Source of the DNA: Onchocerca volvulus
Taxonomy: Eukaryota; Nematoda; Chromadorea; Rhabditida; Onchocercidae
Length of the DNA: 64,000 nucleotides
Direction: 5' to 3'
Assembly (NCBI GenBank): GCA_000499405.2
Contig: HG738136.1
Span: forward strand, 1,714,646-1,778,645
This document shows, piece after piece, positions 38,428-51,616 of this stretch (positions are counted from its first letter, which is position 1; every line of letters begins with the position of its first letter). The position numbers and the translations under genes are program-made. The notes below the pieces were generated by a model. The model did not search any database. It was not told the origin of the DNA and saw nothing but the letters and a program-made list of their open reading frames with translations.

Positions 38428-39060
38428 TTATTTGTCGCTGCATTTCCGAATGTCACATTTGAACAAGTGATGCAACCATGCATCCTCAAATCTAGCTGCA
38501 TATCGCTCTAGCTCTTTTGTTGGAGAAAAAAATCTGATCGAATTGTATAATTTAATTTGTCGTTCGGTTGGACTGGAGATTGCTTCTTCTTGCTGTTGCA
38601 GTTCCGACAGATCAATAATAGCAATCGTTTGAATGCTCATTCGTATTTTCCGTTTGTAATTGTAGTTCTCCTTTCGCTTTATCACTGCTGTCGCTTCGGC
38701 TGAATTGTTGTTCGTGTGTCATTGAGCTGTGGCTCTTGCTGTCACCGAACTCTCCTCAAAATTGATCTGTGACTGAACTTGAACTTGAACTTGAACTCCT
38801 GTTGCCTTGAACTGTATGACTGAAACTGACTCAAGCTCCGAAATTCTAATTTTCTAAATTCTTGAGGGATTCTTCTCCTCTCCCAACATGTTACCTTATG
38901 ATTGATTGACCTCACTTTGTTTATCTGTAAATCGGAGCGTTTTGGCGGCAAAACATGTTTATCCTTTCGGCTTGTTGGCCTCCTTTGGTTTAAACCTTGT
39001 TTATCATGATTGCGTTCTTTGACTTCGCCAACATCTACCCATTATTTGACCTTCTTTTCA
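38428..39060 (-). mobile_element. Decayed multi-copy element with protein-coding remnant
   Basis: On the minus strand two open segments (38951-38742 with LPPKRSDLQINKVRS; 38685-38428 with EEAISSPTERQIKLYN and ending FKCDIRKCSDK) share nucleotide and protein similarity with 17028-17545 in INTS13 intron 10, in the same order. Upstream, a related frame continues to about 39040 (RPTSRKDKHV). The two segments are in different frames and lack a proper ATG, so this is a relic. The translated pieces are basic and glutamine-rich but match no family I recognise. It could be part of a transposable element (a gag-like region is possible but unproven) or of an expanded host gene family. A TTGAAC hexamer is repeated about four times within it (near 38776-38797). 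Confidence 0.5.
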
Positions 39061-39129
39061 TCATGAATAATGATAGAATAATATGGACGAAGAGATTAAA
39101 AAGGTAAACATAGATAGGAGGAAAGAAGC

Positions 39130-39215
39130 GAAAAAGATGTGAAATGAAAAAAACGATAAAGGAGGAAAGGAGCAGGAGAAAGAGAGAAAGAGGAAGAGAG
39201 AGAGAAAGAAATATT
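39130..39215. repeat. Purine-rich GA tract
   Basis: Interrupted GAAA/GAGA repeats on the plus strand, densest at about 39175-39211. Low-complexity DNA. Confidence 0.6.
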
Positions 39216-39235
39216 ATCAAAAAGAGCGTATCTTT

Positions 39236-39325
39236 ACATAAATTTTAGAAATTTCTTAACCGATTGCTTTAAAATTTTGATACAGCGTTGCATTTGAATA
39301 GATGCGTATTTTTATATATTATATA
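39236..39325 (-). mobile_element. Dispersed repeat, AACTAGCTGGAC family, 3' fragment
   Basis: Read on the minus strand, ATATAAAAATACGCATCTATTCAAATGCAACGC-like sequence followed by ATCAAAATTTTAAAGCAATC matches the 3' block of the copy at 62606-62955 across about 80 bases. The 5' end of the element is absent, so this is a truncated copy. Confidence 0.65.
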
Positions 39326-41087
39326 CCTGCTATTATATGAATGTTATACTTGCGAAAAATTATAACCAGAAGATCTCGGCTATGTTAGCTAGAAGAATGC
39401 CACTTTTTTGGATTATGGCTTAAATCAATAAATAATCGTTGTGAATTACCACTCTTTGTTCGATTTCTTTTCCAAATGGTTTGAAGTCGTTATCATTATC
39501 AAAATGACAAGACTGATATTGATTTATCTATTTAACGAAGTGTAATAGGCGGCAATGAATCAATAAGTATCTTTATTTGCTTAACTTACACTTCTCCTCA
39601 AAGTTGGCTATTCCATGGAGACAAATAAATTATTATAGCTGATGTCGAAATCTCAAAAAATTTAATGCACGGAAGAGAACCCTCATTTGAGTGAATTTCA
39701 CTTGACTCCAAGCCAACTATATAATCGCCCATAATTCGGAAGAATTTTTTGCTGGCGATATATATATATATATATTGCTCGATTCGGAATATCGGAAATT
39801 GCTTGATTCGGAATACCGGAAATTGTTGTTTTGACAGCTATCTACAAATTTTTGATTATTTAGTGCTACTAAACAATATAATTAACTATTCTTTCAATCA
39901 TAATTCAGTGATCTGATTTTTTGTATACTTTAAAAAGTTGTGCTATTCGGAAGGATAAAAAGAATTTTATTAAAATCTTCAATTCTTCCCACTCATTAAT
40001 CCATTCAGAATGACCTTAACTCTTTCTGATTCGTCTATTTAACACCAATCTTGATCTGCTTCAATCATTCACGAATCGTAAAAAAAAGTCTTGACAATTC
40101 TAGAGCAATTAATTCATTAATTCATTTATGTCAAGAAATATGTATTGTCACATTCTTCTTATCAATGCAAATATTCTAACCTTGCGGGATAATTATAGTC
40201 ATATGGTTTGCAGTATGCTGATCAAATCATTTCTTACTCATTGTTTATTATCATATCAAGTAATGAAAAGAATATAATCAACATTAATTAGCAATAAGAA
40301 ATCATCAAACAATAACAAATAATATCAGCAGTTATCAGATAATAATCAGTCATTAAACTTTTCATCCTATTTGTTCCCATGATCTGCAACAATAGCAAGG
40401 TCATTTTTCAATTGATTATTTTGTATGTACTTAAATACGTACACCTTATTATTATATGATTTCCATCTCGATTGTATTTCCCCCTTTATGATCATTTTTT
40501 TTTTTTTTCTTCCTCGTTAAAAATAATCCCATCATCGACTCATTATTATTGAATTACGTCTTTTTTTTTTTTTTTTCAACATATACATAAGTTCCGGATT
40601 TTTATTGTTTTTATTTGGCTACTTTATAAACATTTAATAATTTTTCTTAGTCTCCATTCAAATATTTCTACATACTTTGTATACGTATCTAGTTCTTTTC
40701 TGTTCCAATAGCTAAGTTTTAGGCTCATGTTTTTTCCTTTTTAATTTTTATCTAATTATACATATAAAGATTTTTGAGGTGAAACCTTGACTTTCTCATC
40801 GAGTTATGATAAAGACTGTAATACTTTAGTGGCGCAGTATAAACGATGATAGTGATTCTCAGGAAAAATTCATCTCATGATCTCTTCGAACATTTCAAGG
40901 ATTTATTTTTCTGGTCTCTTCCAACCTAACTTCGAATACGCTGACATTGTCACAGTTCTTCATGATAAGTTCATAATAAGTAGTTCATGTACATGTCACT
41001 GCGGTATGAAGTATCCATTTTATACAAATTTATGAACAAAAACAAAGTGAAATAAAAAATCAACAAAAATTGAAATAAGGCATAATT
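39326..41087. other. Intergenic, downstream of RAD54, no gene seen
   Basis: AT-rich DNA with an (AT)n tract at about 39759-39774 directly followed by two 24-bp copies of GATTCGGAATAtCGGAAATTG-type sequence (about 39774-39825), and poly-T runs at 40496-40510 and 40561-40576. Confidence 0.45.
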
Positions 41088-44000
41088 TCAGCCCTCTCCC
41101 TCTTCGTTCAACAAATCATTTTCTTTGATTTCGTCCTCTTCCTTTATTATTTCGCTCTTTACATCGTGAGATTTCTGATGAAAAACAAATGTGATGGTTC
41201 CACATTCAAAAATCCTCTTCAAGACCTGTAAATTCTCATGCTTACAATCATTGACCTCTATTGATGAAGAAAAAAAATTAGAAGAATTAAACTTGGTAGC
41301 TCTTACTCTTTTAATGTAAATACCTCATCTACAATTAAACATAATATAATGGTACTTTAACAAGTTGATTCCTAATAATAAAAGGAGAGAGATATGCATT
41401 AAGAAATTTCCAAAAGACTTACTTTGTCCGGTACTTTACGTACATCTTTTTGAACATGGTACCATTCACTAAGATCAGAGTTCGTATCAGCGCATTCCTG
41501 AGGTTCCCGGTATTCAATACCGTTTACGCAACGGCTACATTTTAATCTAATAATAAATAATTAGTTTGATACAATTCAGTCAAATATTAGAATTGATATT
41601 TTCAACAATAACAATTCTATGAAATGTTTTTTGATAACACATGGATGCAAACATCTCTTTAGAAAGATGTTGTCAATCATCCTATAATAGAAATTTTAAC
41701 AACATTCCCAAAAAGTAAAACTCACGAATTATGCGTATCTGATGCGATGTCTGTTTTCAAATCAAATAAATCGCGCAATTGATCCTTGCTAAAATGCCGT
41801 GCCACATCGGAAGCTTCATCAACAACACATGATGATAATGCTTTCTTGTGTGCTTGTCGTTGAAACATTTTTTCCTCGATACTACCAGTCTGTAGATAGG
41901 ATTATTGATATATATTATTCCATCACAATCAATATTTCCAATTTAAATTTGAAAATATTTTCCAAAAAAATTATAATAAAAGACAAAATGAAATAAAATT
42001 TTAAAAATAAAATATGAAATAGTGCATCCTATGTTCCTTTCATCTAGTCCCTTCCACCGGCCACAATTCACTGCTTCCGGTCAAACTCTTTTATTTCCAT
42101 TTTTATTTTTTTGTTCATATTTAATTGTTAAATTGGACTAATCATTTGCGATAAGATTTGTAATACCTTATAGTATGTGTAGTTTTTTTTAAAAAAAAAA
42201 GCCTTATAAACTTTATCAATCCTCAATATAACATTTATATTCGGAGTTTTTACACTATAATATCATTGATGTTTATTTCCAGCAACCGACTGTATTTCTA
42301 CCAGATAAAGCTAGTGTTTAATTGAAATATGCCAAAATATGGAATTTTCAAACTTATAACCAAAAGTTTAAAAAAAAAAGAATATGACGAAATAAATTAC
42401 ATAAGCAAAGTCTATAGTTAAGACTCTTTCATTTTTCCAACAAAATTTTTTTTCCTAAATAAAAAGTTATATTTATATTTTTTACAGAGATTTAAATGAC
42501 GTCCAAATTGATAATTACAAACTAATTTCACAGTATTTGCAACCTTTTCCCATGTAGGGTTGCGAATATTTCAAAATCTCTTCTCTTCTTGAAGCTATAG
42601 AAATAGAAAGCTATAGAAATCTCCCAAAAAAATCATATTCCAGGGTTAATCATTCCATTCTATTCAACTTTGTCAAATAACGAAAATCCTGGTATTCAAC
42701 AGTTATTATATCATTTACAACAGCATTCATTTCATCAAATTAATTTTTCTCTCACCAATGGAAGCTTAATTCTCAACTTCGCACAGCCAAAATTCCACTT
42801 TTATCGATTTTTAGATTTAAATGACTAATAGTGATAATATTCCTTTATGGTCGTTACTAACTCATTCAGGACTTATCATACTTGTTAATGCGCACAAATT
42901 CATCCCTTATCTTAAATCTCACTCATTCATTCATATTTTATTTTCACTTCTAATTTTCACTATATAAAAAATCTTTTGTTATAGTTTAACGAAAGATTCG
43001 GAAACTTTTTAACAGTATATAAGATCAAAATTATTCTTGTAGTTGTCAGTATATTAGATATTTGCTTAATAAATGCCTAATGCCGTTTCTAACTTCATTT
43101 ATCAATATATCGTATAAGAACAAAATTCTTCTCTGTTTCAATAACAGAAATTCGGTTTTATGATTACAACAAATCTACCGTAGTTTGTCACTGTCACTCA
43201 GTTATTATTTTAAAAAAAAGAAATTAGAACAAAGAATTAAACTGAATTGTGTTAGTTATTAGCTGTCAATTTCATAGACAATTTTCTCGATTTTTCCAAC
43301 TGTCTAGAAATTAAATTTGAATATTATGGAAAAATAATAAAAATATAGAAATATATAGAAAAAATATAGAAATATAAAATTAAGTCATATTCCAAATTAT
43401 GAAAGCAGAGATTAAATTTCGATTAAACTTTACCGCTAAAAGCCGATAGATGAAACAGTTCTTTTTCTGCCCATCCCTCCATACTCGTGCCATCGCTTGA
43501 TCATCATTTGCCGGATTCCAATCCGGATCAAACATTATAAGCCGATTTGCGCCAATCAAATTTAAACCACAACCACCCGCTTTCGATGATAACAGAAATA
43601 CATATTCAACACTCTAGAATGTAGCGTTTATTCCATTCGTTCGCTATTATGATTTTGAATGAAATTTTCATATTTAAATATGTCTTTCTCCCTCTCTCTT
43701 TTTATTCCATTATTTTGTCATAATATTCTTCTGGTTATTTTCGACAATCCTTTAGCACTCAAATAAGATCTGAAAATTCCGATACGATTCAGAAAGCAGT
43801 ATGCTAAGATGTATCATCTCATAAATCATTGAACATAACATGAAGCTGTCACGAAATTTATAAGCTCCATGTAATCAAAATTCTTGATTAATTAAATGTA
43901 ACCTCGGGATCATTGAATTTCTCCACTAATTTCGCTCGCTGTTTAATTGTACAAGTTCCATCCAAACGAATATACGGATAGCGACGAAGTTGGCACAGCT

Positions 44001-47000
44001 GAAGGTTTTTTACATAATCATAAATTGACCTGCATATTTAATGCTCATTCTCTTCCGTCTCTACATTCAATTTGTACAAATCAACTACTGTAAATAATTT
44101 GAACAAATGAATTTAGACCAAACGAAATTTTCTTCACCAATTTCTAATTTTAACACAAACTGGCTCATTTAATCATTGGATTGATATGCTAAATGGTACT
44201 AAACTTTTACCATGTGACTTGTAAACTATTTTTATCATAAACGAGTCAACTCAGTAAATAAATCTCTAATTGTATAGATAAGCAAACGTTCATTTAAAAT
44301 ACTGAAGTATTGAAACCCGAAGCTTACTTCAACAAATGCATCAATCGTTTGTGTATAATTAGATACAAGGACAAATTTGTCATTTGTAGTGGCTCGTGTT
44401 ATTGCTAACAGATAATCCAGAACTTTCATTTTTCCAGAAAATGCTGGCTCGAATTTCCCGCTAAACTCTCTAGGAAACAGTTCTAAGCAACCTAAAAGAT
44501 TACTATATGCAATGTCACAATTATTAGTAAGATGAGTTCATTATATGAATATCTTTTCTTAGTACCAAATCAACAAAACCTTCGAATCCTTCCTCTTTTT
44601 TTTGGCATTTGTCAAGTATCAGCTGTGGGTGATTACATAATTTCTTCAAATTCGTGATGAAAGATAGCGCCGTTCCTGTTATTTTATCACCTAAAAATGA
44701 GAATGCATCTGGATCACATAACTGTTCCATTAATCACCGTATAGAAGAAATTCGGCGAATATTATCTCGGCCTTTCTTATTATGAAATTGAAAATCCGAC
44801 AGAAGTCAACACTTGCCTTCAGTTACTTTCTGTTTTCCATTGCTTGAAAATGCGCTAATAAGTTGCTTGTACAATTTCTCTTGCAGTTTCGTCAATTTAC
44901 AACAAAGAATAAGTTCATATTTCACCTAAAAACAAATAAATTCATTAGATAAAGTATACAACAATCTACTTTGAATCATTGTTTGTCTATGTGCGTCTAA
45001 AGTATGCGAAATAATGCACCGGTAAATATTTCGTGAGCAATGCGGATGTTCTTCTGATGATACATTTATTTACAATGGATGACATCTCGATAAGAGCAGC
45101 ATCACCTCTTTCACGCTGCGCATCTGTCGCATCGGCATCTCGACCTCGAAGAATGATATTTTCGAAACGCCGTTTAAATTCTGAGGCTGTTCCAAGCAAG
45201 CCAGGATTGACAAAATTTATCAGACTGGAAAAAGAAGTAATTAAGAAATTTCATTGATTGGGGTAATGACAGTCGATTCTGAAATAATTCTTATCGGATT
45301 TATTATTAATGAATTGCTACATGAGCTTGATAGATTTGGTAAATGCGCATCAAGCAAAAGTGCTCGCCGAATTTCATTGAAACTTTTGAAAATTCTTTAA
45401 AGATTACAGCAATAATATAATACAACATAACCTATAATATTCTAAAAGGTCATTCTGTATCGGAGTGCCAGAAATAAGTACCCGCCGTACACATTTTAAA
45501 CCAAAAAGTGCTTGATAGGTTTGATTATCGCTATTTTTCAGTCGATGACCCTGGGATAATGAATTTTATAATTAAACCTGGTATAAATCTGATTAATCAC
45601 TGCATTAAGTATCTGATAAAAATGAAGACAAAAATCAGTATCATACAGCGAAATGAAAAGAGGACAGGAATATGAATGGATGTGAGAATCTGACAATAAT
45701 GCTTTTCTACGGCATTTGAATTGAGTTTTTCATCAGTGTCGAAAAAGAAAGTTTTGAAAATTGTTGTGAAACTTACGAAAAAGCGAAGAACAGATAATGA
45801 TTTATTGGTTAGTTATCGCTACTGATTAATAATATGAATAAGAAATGAATCCAAGAAAATGGAGCTTGAAAATATACGCAATCAACATAAAATAATATCT
45901 GAGTATACGATAATTGGAACAATTAGATTCACTATATCTCACAGATACGAAGAAGTAGGAAAAGATACTATAAGATATATAACAAACCTCATCGCAAATG
46001 ATTAAACCAATTTCCTTCTGCAATAAAATAGAGGCATGGAGTCGAAAAGTTTCATAGGAAATAATAAGTACAGGTGTAGGACAACGCACACCCATTTGAC
46101 ACATAAACTTTTCTGAAATACCATTAAAAAATGTTCTATTATTCAACGATTTTTATTACATTGATCTCTAAAAAAAATGAAGTTTTGCTCATCTCTGTCA
46201 TTACTTGCTGTCATATATTTTTTAGTCGAACAAATAAACACCTAACAAATCCTGGAATGTATCAGACAAACCTAAATTTCTGTCAATTTCATCTTTCCCT
46301 CCGGAATCTACAGGCAATGCATTCACTCGTCCACCGAGCCATTTTCTAATTTCTTTATCCCAATTCTGAAAATTCATAATTTTCTACTTCGAGTCATTGT
46401 ATCATATGACATTTGAGACATAACCTTTTCTGAAATACTGGAATAAAGTTATATCATTCAATGGTCTCAGCAACAATTTCTCAAAAACGAAATTCTAATT
46501 CCAAAAATGTGCTGCAAAATGCTGATTGGCCAAACCAGATATTTGTGCACTTATTTGTTTCATAAAGATAAAAAAGTATTTATTTAAACCTTGTTCAGCA
46601 AAAATGGAACTGATTATTAATTTTTGCACTTAAACATACAAGCCTCTGATTATACCCTTATCTCACGGTCAAAAGGCAAATATAAGTGCACTTGAAATAA
46701 GCAAAGGTTAACCTTGACAAGACTGCTCGGACAAACGATCACTGTCTTATTCAATGTCGGTTTCGCATCTGGCCCTTGCCTCTAAAGTAACTTTTTTAAA
46801 TTCAAACATTGAAATTAATTTCATTCATCCTGATTTGGTTCTCTCCAATAGAATAAAGACTATTGAATAAGAATTCAATGAGTAGGAACATTTCACTGTC
46901 TTAAATCTGTATTAATGCAAAATCAAAATCGTTTTCCATATAACCGAAGTATATTTACCAAGCTAAAAGTAGGCTCCATGAAAATTCTCACGAAATTCAT

Positions 47001-49546
47001 TTTCAGAAACATGAACTCCATGAAATTCTTCGATTTGTTCTCCATTTGTTTTAAATCTTCTGTTCTCTTCTAGATGTCAAGTCTATTACTCGAAGGAGTT
47101 CATTGATTCCCTTCTTCTTTTTAGCAACTATCTACACAAACCATGCAATTAAACTATGAACTTTAAAAGTCAAGAACTAGACCGAACAGCAGTGACAAAA
47201 CACTTTCCAGTTAGGTTGTATGCGTTTATTCTAGGATATATTCTAGCTAGAACGGGCCATTTATCTGCATTGCAAATCTGTTTTTATTGTACAAACAAAG
47301 AGATATCACAGGTCCTCTATTAATACATGACAATAGACATACGAGTAATGTCCACATCAGCGTAATACATTGCAGCGTTTTGCCCAAACCCATTTCATCT
47401 GCCATAATACAACCATGAGCAGAAGGTATGCGAACACCGGTGACGCAATCATACATAAATTTCACACCTTCCCGTTGATGAGGCCGCAGAACGGCGCTCA
47501 ACATTGGATCCACCACAACATGTACCTTTTAAATTAGCTTTAAAAATCTCAAGTTTTCATAAGTTTGCCTTAAATACATGAAACATTAGATTTTAATGAA
47601 GTCAAAAAAATCCCACACTTCTGTTAGTGAAGGATCCAGGCTTCACTAGATTAAGAAACTAGAGTAGGATAAGTATGCTACTTCATATTAATTTATACCA
47701 TGCGATAATTTGAATTTATAGGAAATTGTTAACCAAATGACTAGTGATATTCACCTGTTTGTTAGTAGCATCAATTTTAAGTGCATCATGTGCACTGAGT
47801 TCCGGTGGTGTGAATAGTACCAATGCTCCTTCAGTATATGGATCGAATAGTGCACAGCGAACAGATGAATGACGAAGGCCAAGAGGACGAGCTCGGCCAG
47901 GACCTGAGAATGTAAAATACATCCAATTATTCAGTGATCCTTTCCGCAACTGCTAACTGTCCAAAGTGCATTAATAATTCGATAAAATACAATTGAAGAT
48001 ATTATTTGCAAATGTTAAAACATATGTAAAAATTAGGAGGATAATGGCGATGTATATCGGTTTGGAATTACGGCTAGTAAGCAATTGACCCGAGAACCGA
48101 CATGTGTTATCGAGTATATCAACACATGTTCGAAACTACGGGTTAACCGACAGCCGCCATGCCGATGTGAAGTAGACACATGCTTTTTGGGGCAATTAAC
48201 CAATTTTAACAAGTTCAAAATATGGTACGAAAAGGGGTTACATAGAGACGACAGTTTACTTGTATAATCAGGAATGGGCATTTTGAAAGGCCTGCTGAGA
48301 AGCTTGCTGATCATTTCCTCATGGAAACCTTGTTCCTTTTGCATTAAATCATCCATAGCTGTGATTAAGATTTTACGATATGGGCTTTTATACTCATCTC
48401 GATCAGGATTTTCGTTATTCTGAAAATATATACTCAAGAGCTTTTATTACGGAATCGGAAATTGTATTAATCACTGAAAAATACTTGAAAAAGTCAAACA
48501 AATGATGATGAGAAAAAATATTTAAATAATGTAAACTCTAATTCCCTGAAAAATAATATACGCGAAATTATACTAATGATGCTGAATGAATAACAAGCAT
48601 TTTAAAAGTAGCATAAGAATAAATAAAGAAGCATGGAACCACAAATCATTCTATTGCAACCGATAAAACAGAAATTGAATACGACACATTCCAAGCAATG
48701 ACCTTGGCGGGCAAAAATGTCAAATATTTCTGGTATGAAGTATACGAACTTAGCCTCACCGAATATCTTCTAAAGATTTTCCAAGAAAGAATAAAAAAAA
48801 AAAAAAGTAATAACACAATTCAAGAACTTGCAATATATGGGAGAGAGGGGAGGAAGTTGAACACATTATAGAACAGTGAGAAAAAGCTACTATACGGCAT
48901 CGGGTCATTATATTTAATAAAGAGAGGTCAGCAATGGCGGGAAGGTCGAATCAGTCAATGTGTGACTCTCCCGTGGACCGATATGTGTTGCGCAATCTGT
49001 CCCACACATATTCGGAGCTACGGGTAGGTCACACACCAACACAATTAAAAAGACAGCTGCAAGCATAGATTAGCCGCAATTGTCAAAATCAAGTCAAAGG
49101 ACAAACCCACATACAACAGAAATGTGAAATAATTGACTGCTTCAATATTATCGTTTGGAAAAAAAAAGAAAAAAAAACAAAGAAAATATTCAGTACCTTC
49201 ACAGGTTAATTAAAAAAATACCTATAAATCATAACTTATTAAAGTGAAGTTTCAAGAAATATTCACTAACTTCTGTAGTGTTCAATTTGTGTTTTTTTCG
49301 TTCCCGTAATTTTTTCTCGTCACTGTGCAAAACGCATGACTTTATCCCAGGCGATGACGAAGTCCCGCTGACTGTTGAAGGAGCCAAGCTTCGCCTCTTA
49401 ATAAAAATGGATAAACATGTGATAGATTAACTAAAAAAAAAAAAAATAATTCAAAATCATTAAATCCTCAAAAATAATGAAAAATGTTGCGAGAAAATTT
49501 CACATATATTTAAGCTTATACAAGCAATGTAAAGAAAAGTAACCAT
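41088..49546 (-). CDS. RAD54L: DNA repair and recombination ATPase RAD54
   Basis: Exons: candidate start codon 49546-49544, then 49396-49271, 48419-48260, 47903-47755, 47525-47343, 46781-46713, 46365-46272, 46112-45988, 45550-45432, 45224-45020, 44925-44817, 44690-44580, 44491-44328, 43998-43903, 43613-43434, 41889-41726, 41546-41423, 41174-41088; about 755 residues (human 747). A Swi2/Snf2 translocase that works with RAD51 in homologous recombination. Visible motifs: RRSLAPS at the N-terminus as in vertebrate RAD54, Walker [13 protein letters not shown] split across an intron, [72 protein letters not shown], then [12 protein letters not shown]. All internal exon phases agree. One intron uses a GC donor (GCAAGT at 44816-44811). 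The start exon is inferred because the first well-supported exon opens in phase 0 without its own ATG. Confidence 0.95.
48088..48143. ncRNA. Structured element, hairpin copy 1, in a RAD54 intron
   Basis: Outer stem ACCCG/CGGGT and inner stem ACATGTGTT/AACACATGT (48100-48108 with 48121-48129). A related copy lies at 48970-49024. It may be a small structured RNA or the core of a palindromic repeat; strand unknown. Confidence 0.35.
48970..49024. ncRNA. Structured element, hairpin copy 2, in a RAD54 intron
   Basis: Outer stem CCCGT/ACGGG and inner stem CCGATATGTG / CACATATTCGG with one bulge. It aligns along its whole length with 48088-48143; the C-G pair of the first copy becomes T-A here. Confidence 0.35.
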
Positions 49547-51592
49547 TGTTTAGCAGTTAATATTCATAGCAATAGTTGTGTTGGCAAGATATCACTGATA
49601 TAATCTAAACAAATTTTCAGTGTATAAATATGTTGAGAAAATAACTGCATATTTCTCGCCTGTCTTAAAATATTTTACTTTTAAATTAACGCCATTTGTT
49701 AAGCTTTCAATCTCCACAAATTTCAAAAAGGACACAAAATGCTAAAATGAAAAAACTAGCAACACATTCGTATCAGATGACTCAAAGATGTGAAATAAAA
49801 TCTTAAATGCTCATGCAACGCTGCAGAGTTGGATAACAGAATTCATAGATCAAAAACCATCCGACAAATACCTACTTCTCTGATCTTTGATTTATCGGAA
49901 AATAATAAGATATATAGATTGTTCCCTTAAAACACTAATTGTTAGAGTGCATCAAAGATTAAAATGGATAATATAAATATGGGAGCTTAATAGTAAATAC
50001 AAGAAAATTGAAAATATTCTCAATGAAATAATGCAAAGTATCTCGATGGATGTGGACAGAATTATTATCGGCCAACATCGTAGAACATCATCACATCGGT
50101 GGTGATCATCAGACACTTATTGCAAACAAACGGCAGAACTCCCCCCTTCCTTCTCACCCCCACGCACCACCTGGCACGAACTGCGGTAATCTCATAAATG
50201 CGCAAAGGTAACAGACACAGACATACACACACACACACATACACACACATACATTTATAGCTTGCTCGAAATTTAGAACATACTTGGTGCTATCGAATCC
50301 AAGATTTTCATCTATCCTTCCCTACCCCCTCCTCCCCCCCATCTTCTTGCGACCCTCATGTGAAGTACAACAACAATAACAACACTATCATCATCACTAT
50401 CATCAATAACAATGACGCGTCGCACGCGCGCGCAAGCACGCATGCGAAGTGTAACACATCATTTTATTGCAGGTAACAGCAAATGACACACACACACAAC
50501 ACACATATTTCATATAGATGATCATATGACGTGATTTACGCAAGATTTCGCCGCACTTGCGCTACGATTAGAATCTCACGTTTGCGCAACCCCCCTCCTG
50601 ACCAAAGCATCACCACCAAAACCCAACTTCCGCCGCCGCAACCGCTCCACGCGCTCGCTGACCACTACACTGACCAGTGATGACGAAACCCCACCCATCC
50701 TGATTGCTTCCATTTGGACCGGTGCCAAATGATGTAATTGGGACACTCGTGATGCCGTATCTTCCGAATATCGATTAGTTTTACAAGATATCGTTTTAAT
50801 ATGCATAATTGATCACTGCAGCTCTTTAAATTATAATATGCAGCACCAAATCACGATTTTTTTTTTTTTTTCAAATCGAGATGTGTTGTTAAATTTTTCA
50901 TTCGTACGATAAGAATAGGACAAATAAGTAAATATTGATAGTAAACAGGATAATAGTAATTAAGTATTATTATTATTTAATTCTGTAGTAGTTTGGAATT
51001 TAGGAAAGCAAAATATTTTTTTGTTTGAATTTTTTGCAAAATGTAAACTTTACAAATATATAACATATCATTTAGTTATCATAAATTATCATCTTTTCTC
51101 ATCCTGACATGGCTTTTTCTTTCCAAGGCTCTTGGCTCTTTTTTATTCTCATCCTTATCATCAATTATTTACGTTTGTTTCTCAAACTTTTCTACTGTTC
51201 CAATTTATCCCTTGATTGGAGAAAAAAAAAAAAAAGAAAACAATTTTATTTTAAGAAATTAAATTGAAAGAAAGAGAAAATGAGATGATTGCCATACAAA
51301 TGCTAATAAATTACAGTAAAAGGTTATTAAAAAAAGAAAAAAAAGGCATTGTTTCCTTATAAATAATCCAACAAATAGCTAGGATTTGATGGTGATAATT
51401 CGAAGGTTTTAGGTTTAAAATAATATATGGATTCGATTAATTAGCTAATTAGATAATTGAAGAAAAAACAAATTTAAGAGATTTGATAGGATGTGAAAGC
51501 TGTTGCGTATATAGCGTTGACAAACGACGAAATATTACACATTTGGAAGAGAATTGAGTTCATCATAATTGTCAAACAATGATGAATTTCAG
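49547..51592. promoter_or_regulatory. Divergent region between RAD54 and PGP, with CpG-rich and CA-rich tracts
   Basis: The 2-kb space between two genes on opposite strands contains a (CA)n tract at 50216-50256, a purine/pyrimidine alternating stretch with CGCGTCGCACGCGCGCGC at 50414-50432, and a GC-richer block at 50580-50720, unusual in this AT-rich window. It is the likely promoter area for RAD54 and perhaps PGP. Antisense open frames through 50576-50806 lack conservation I can recognise. Confidence 0.4.
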
Positions 51593-51616
51593 GAATTGTT
51601 TGTTACTGTAAGGGAG
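51593..51616 (+). promoter_or_regulatory. Candidate spliced-leader acceptor and leader of PGP
   Basis: GATGAATTTCAG ends at 51592, 24 bases before the ATG at 51617. An earlier ATG at 51581 opens a short frame that stops quickly, supporting the start at 51617. Confidence 0.5.

Noticed and set aside
48120..48145. tRNA-like TTCGAAACTACGGGT in the RAD54 intron
   Set aside because: It resembles a T-loop but there is no acceptor stem, anticodon arm or A box at the right distance; the hairpin fold fits better.
50576..50806. Minus-strand frame of 76 codons as a possible RAD54 N-terminus
   Set aside because: Its Arg/Val-rich translation does not resemble RAD54, and the first matching exon (49396) starts with the residues that normally follow the initiator Met.
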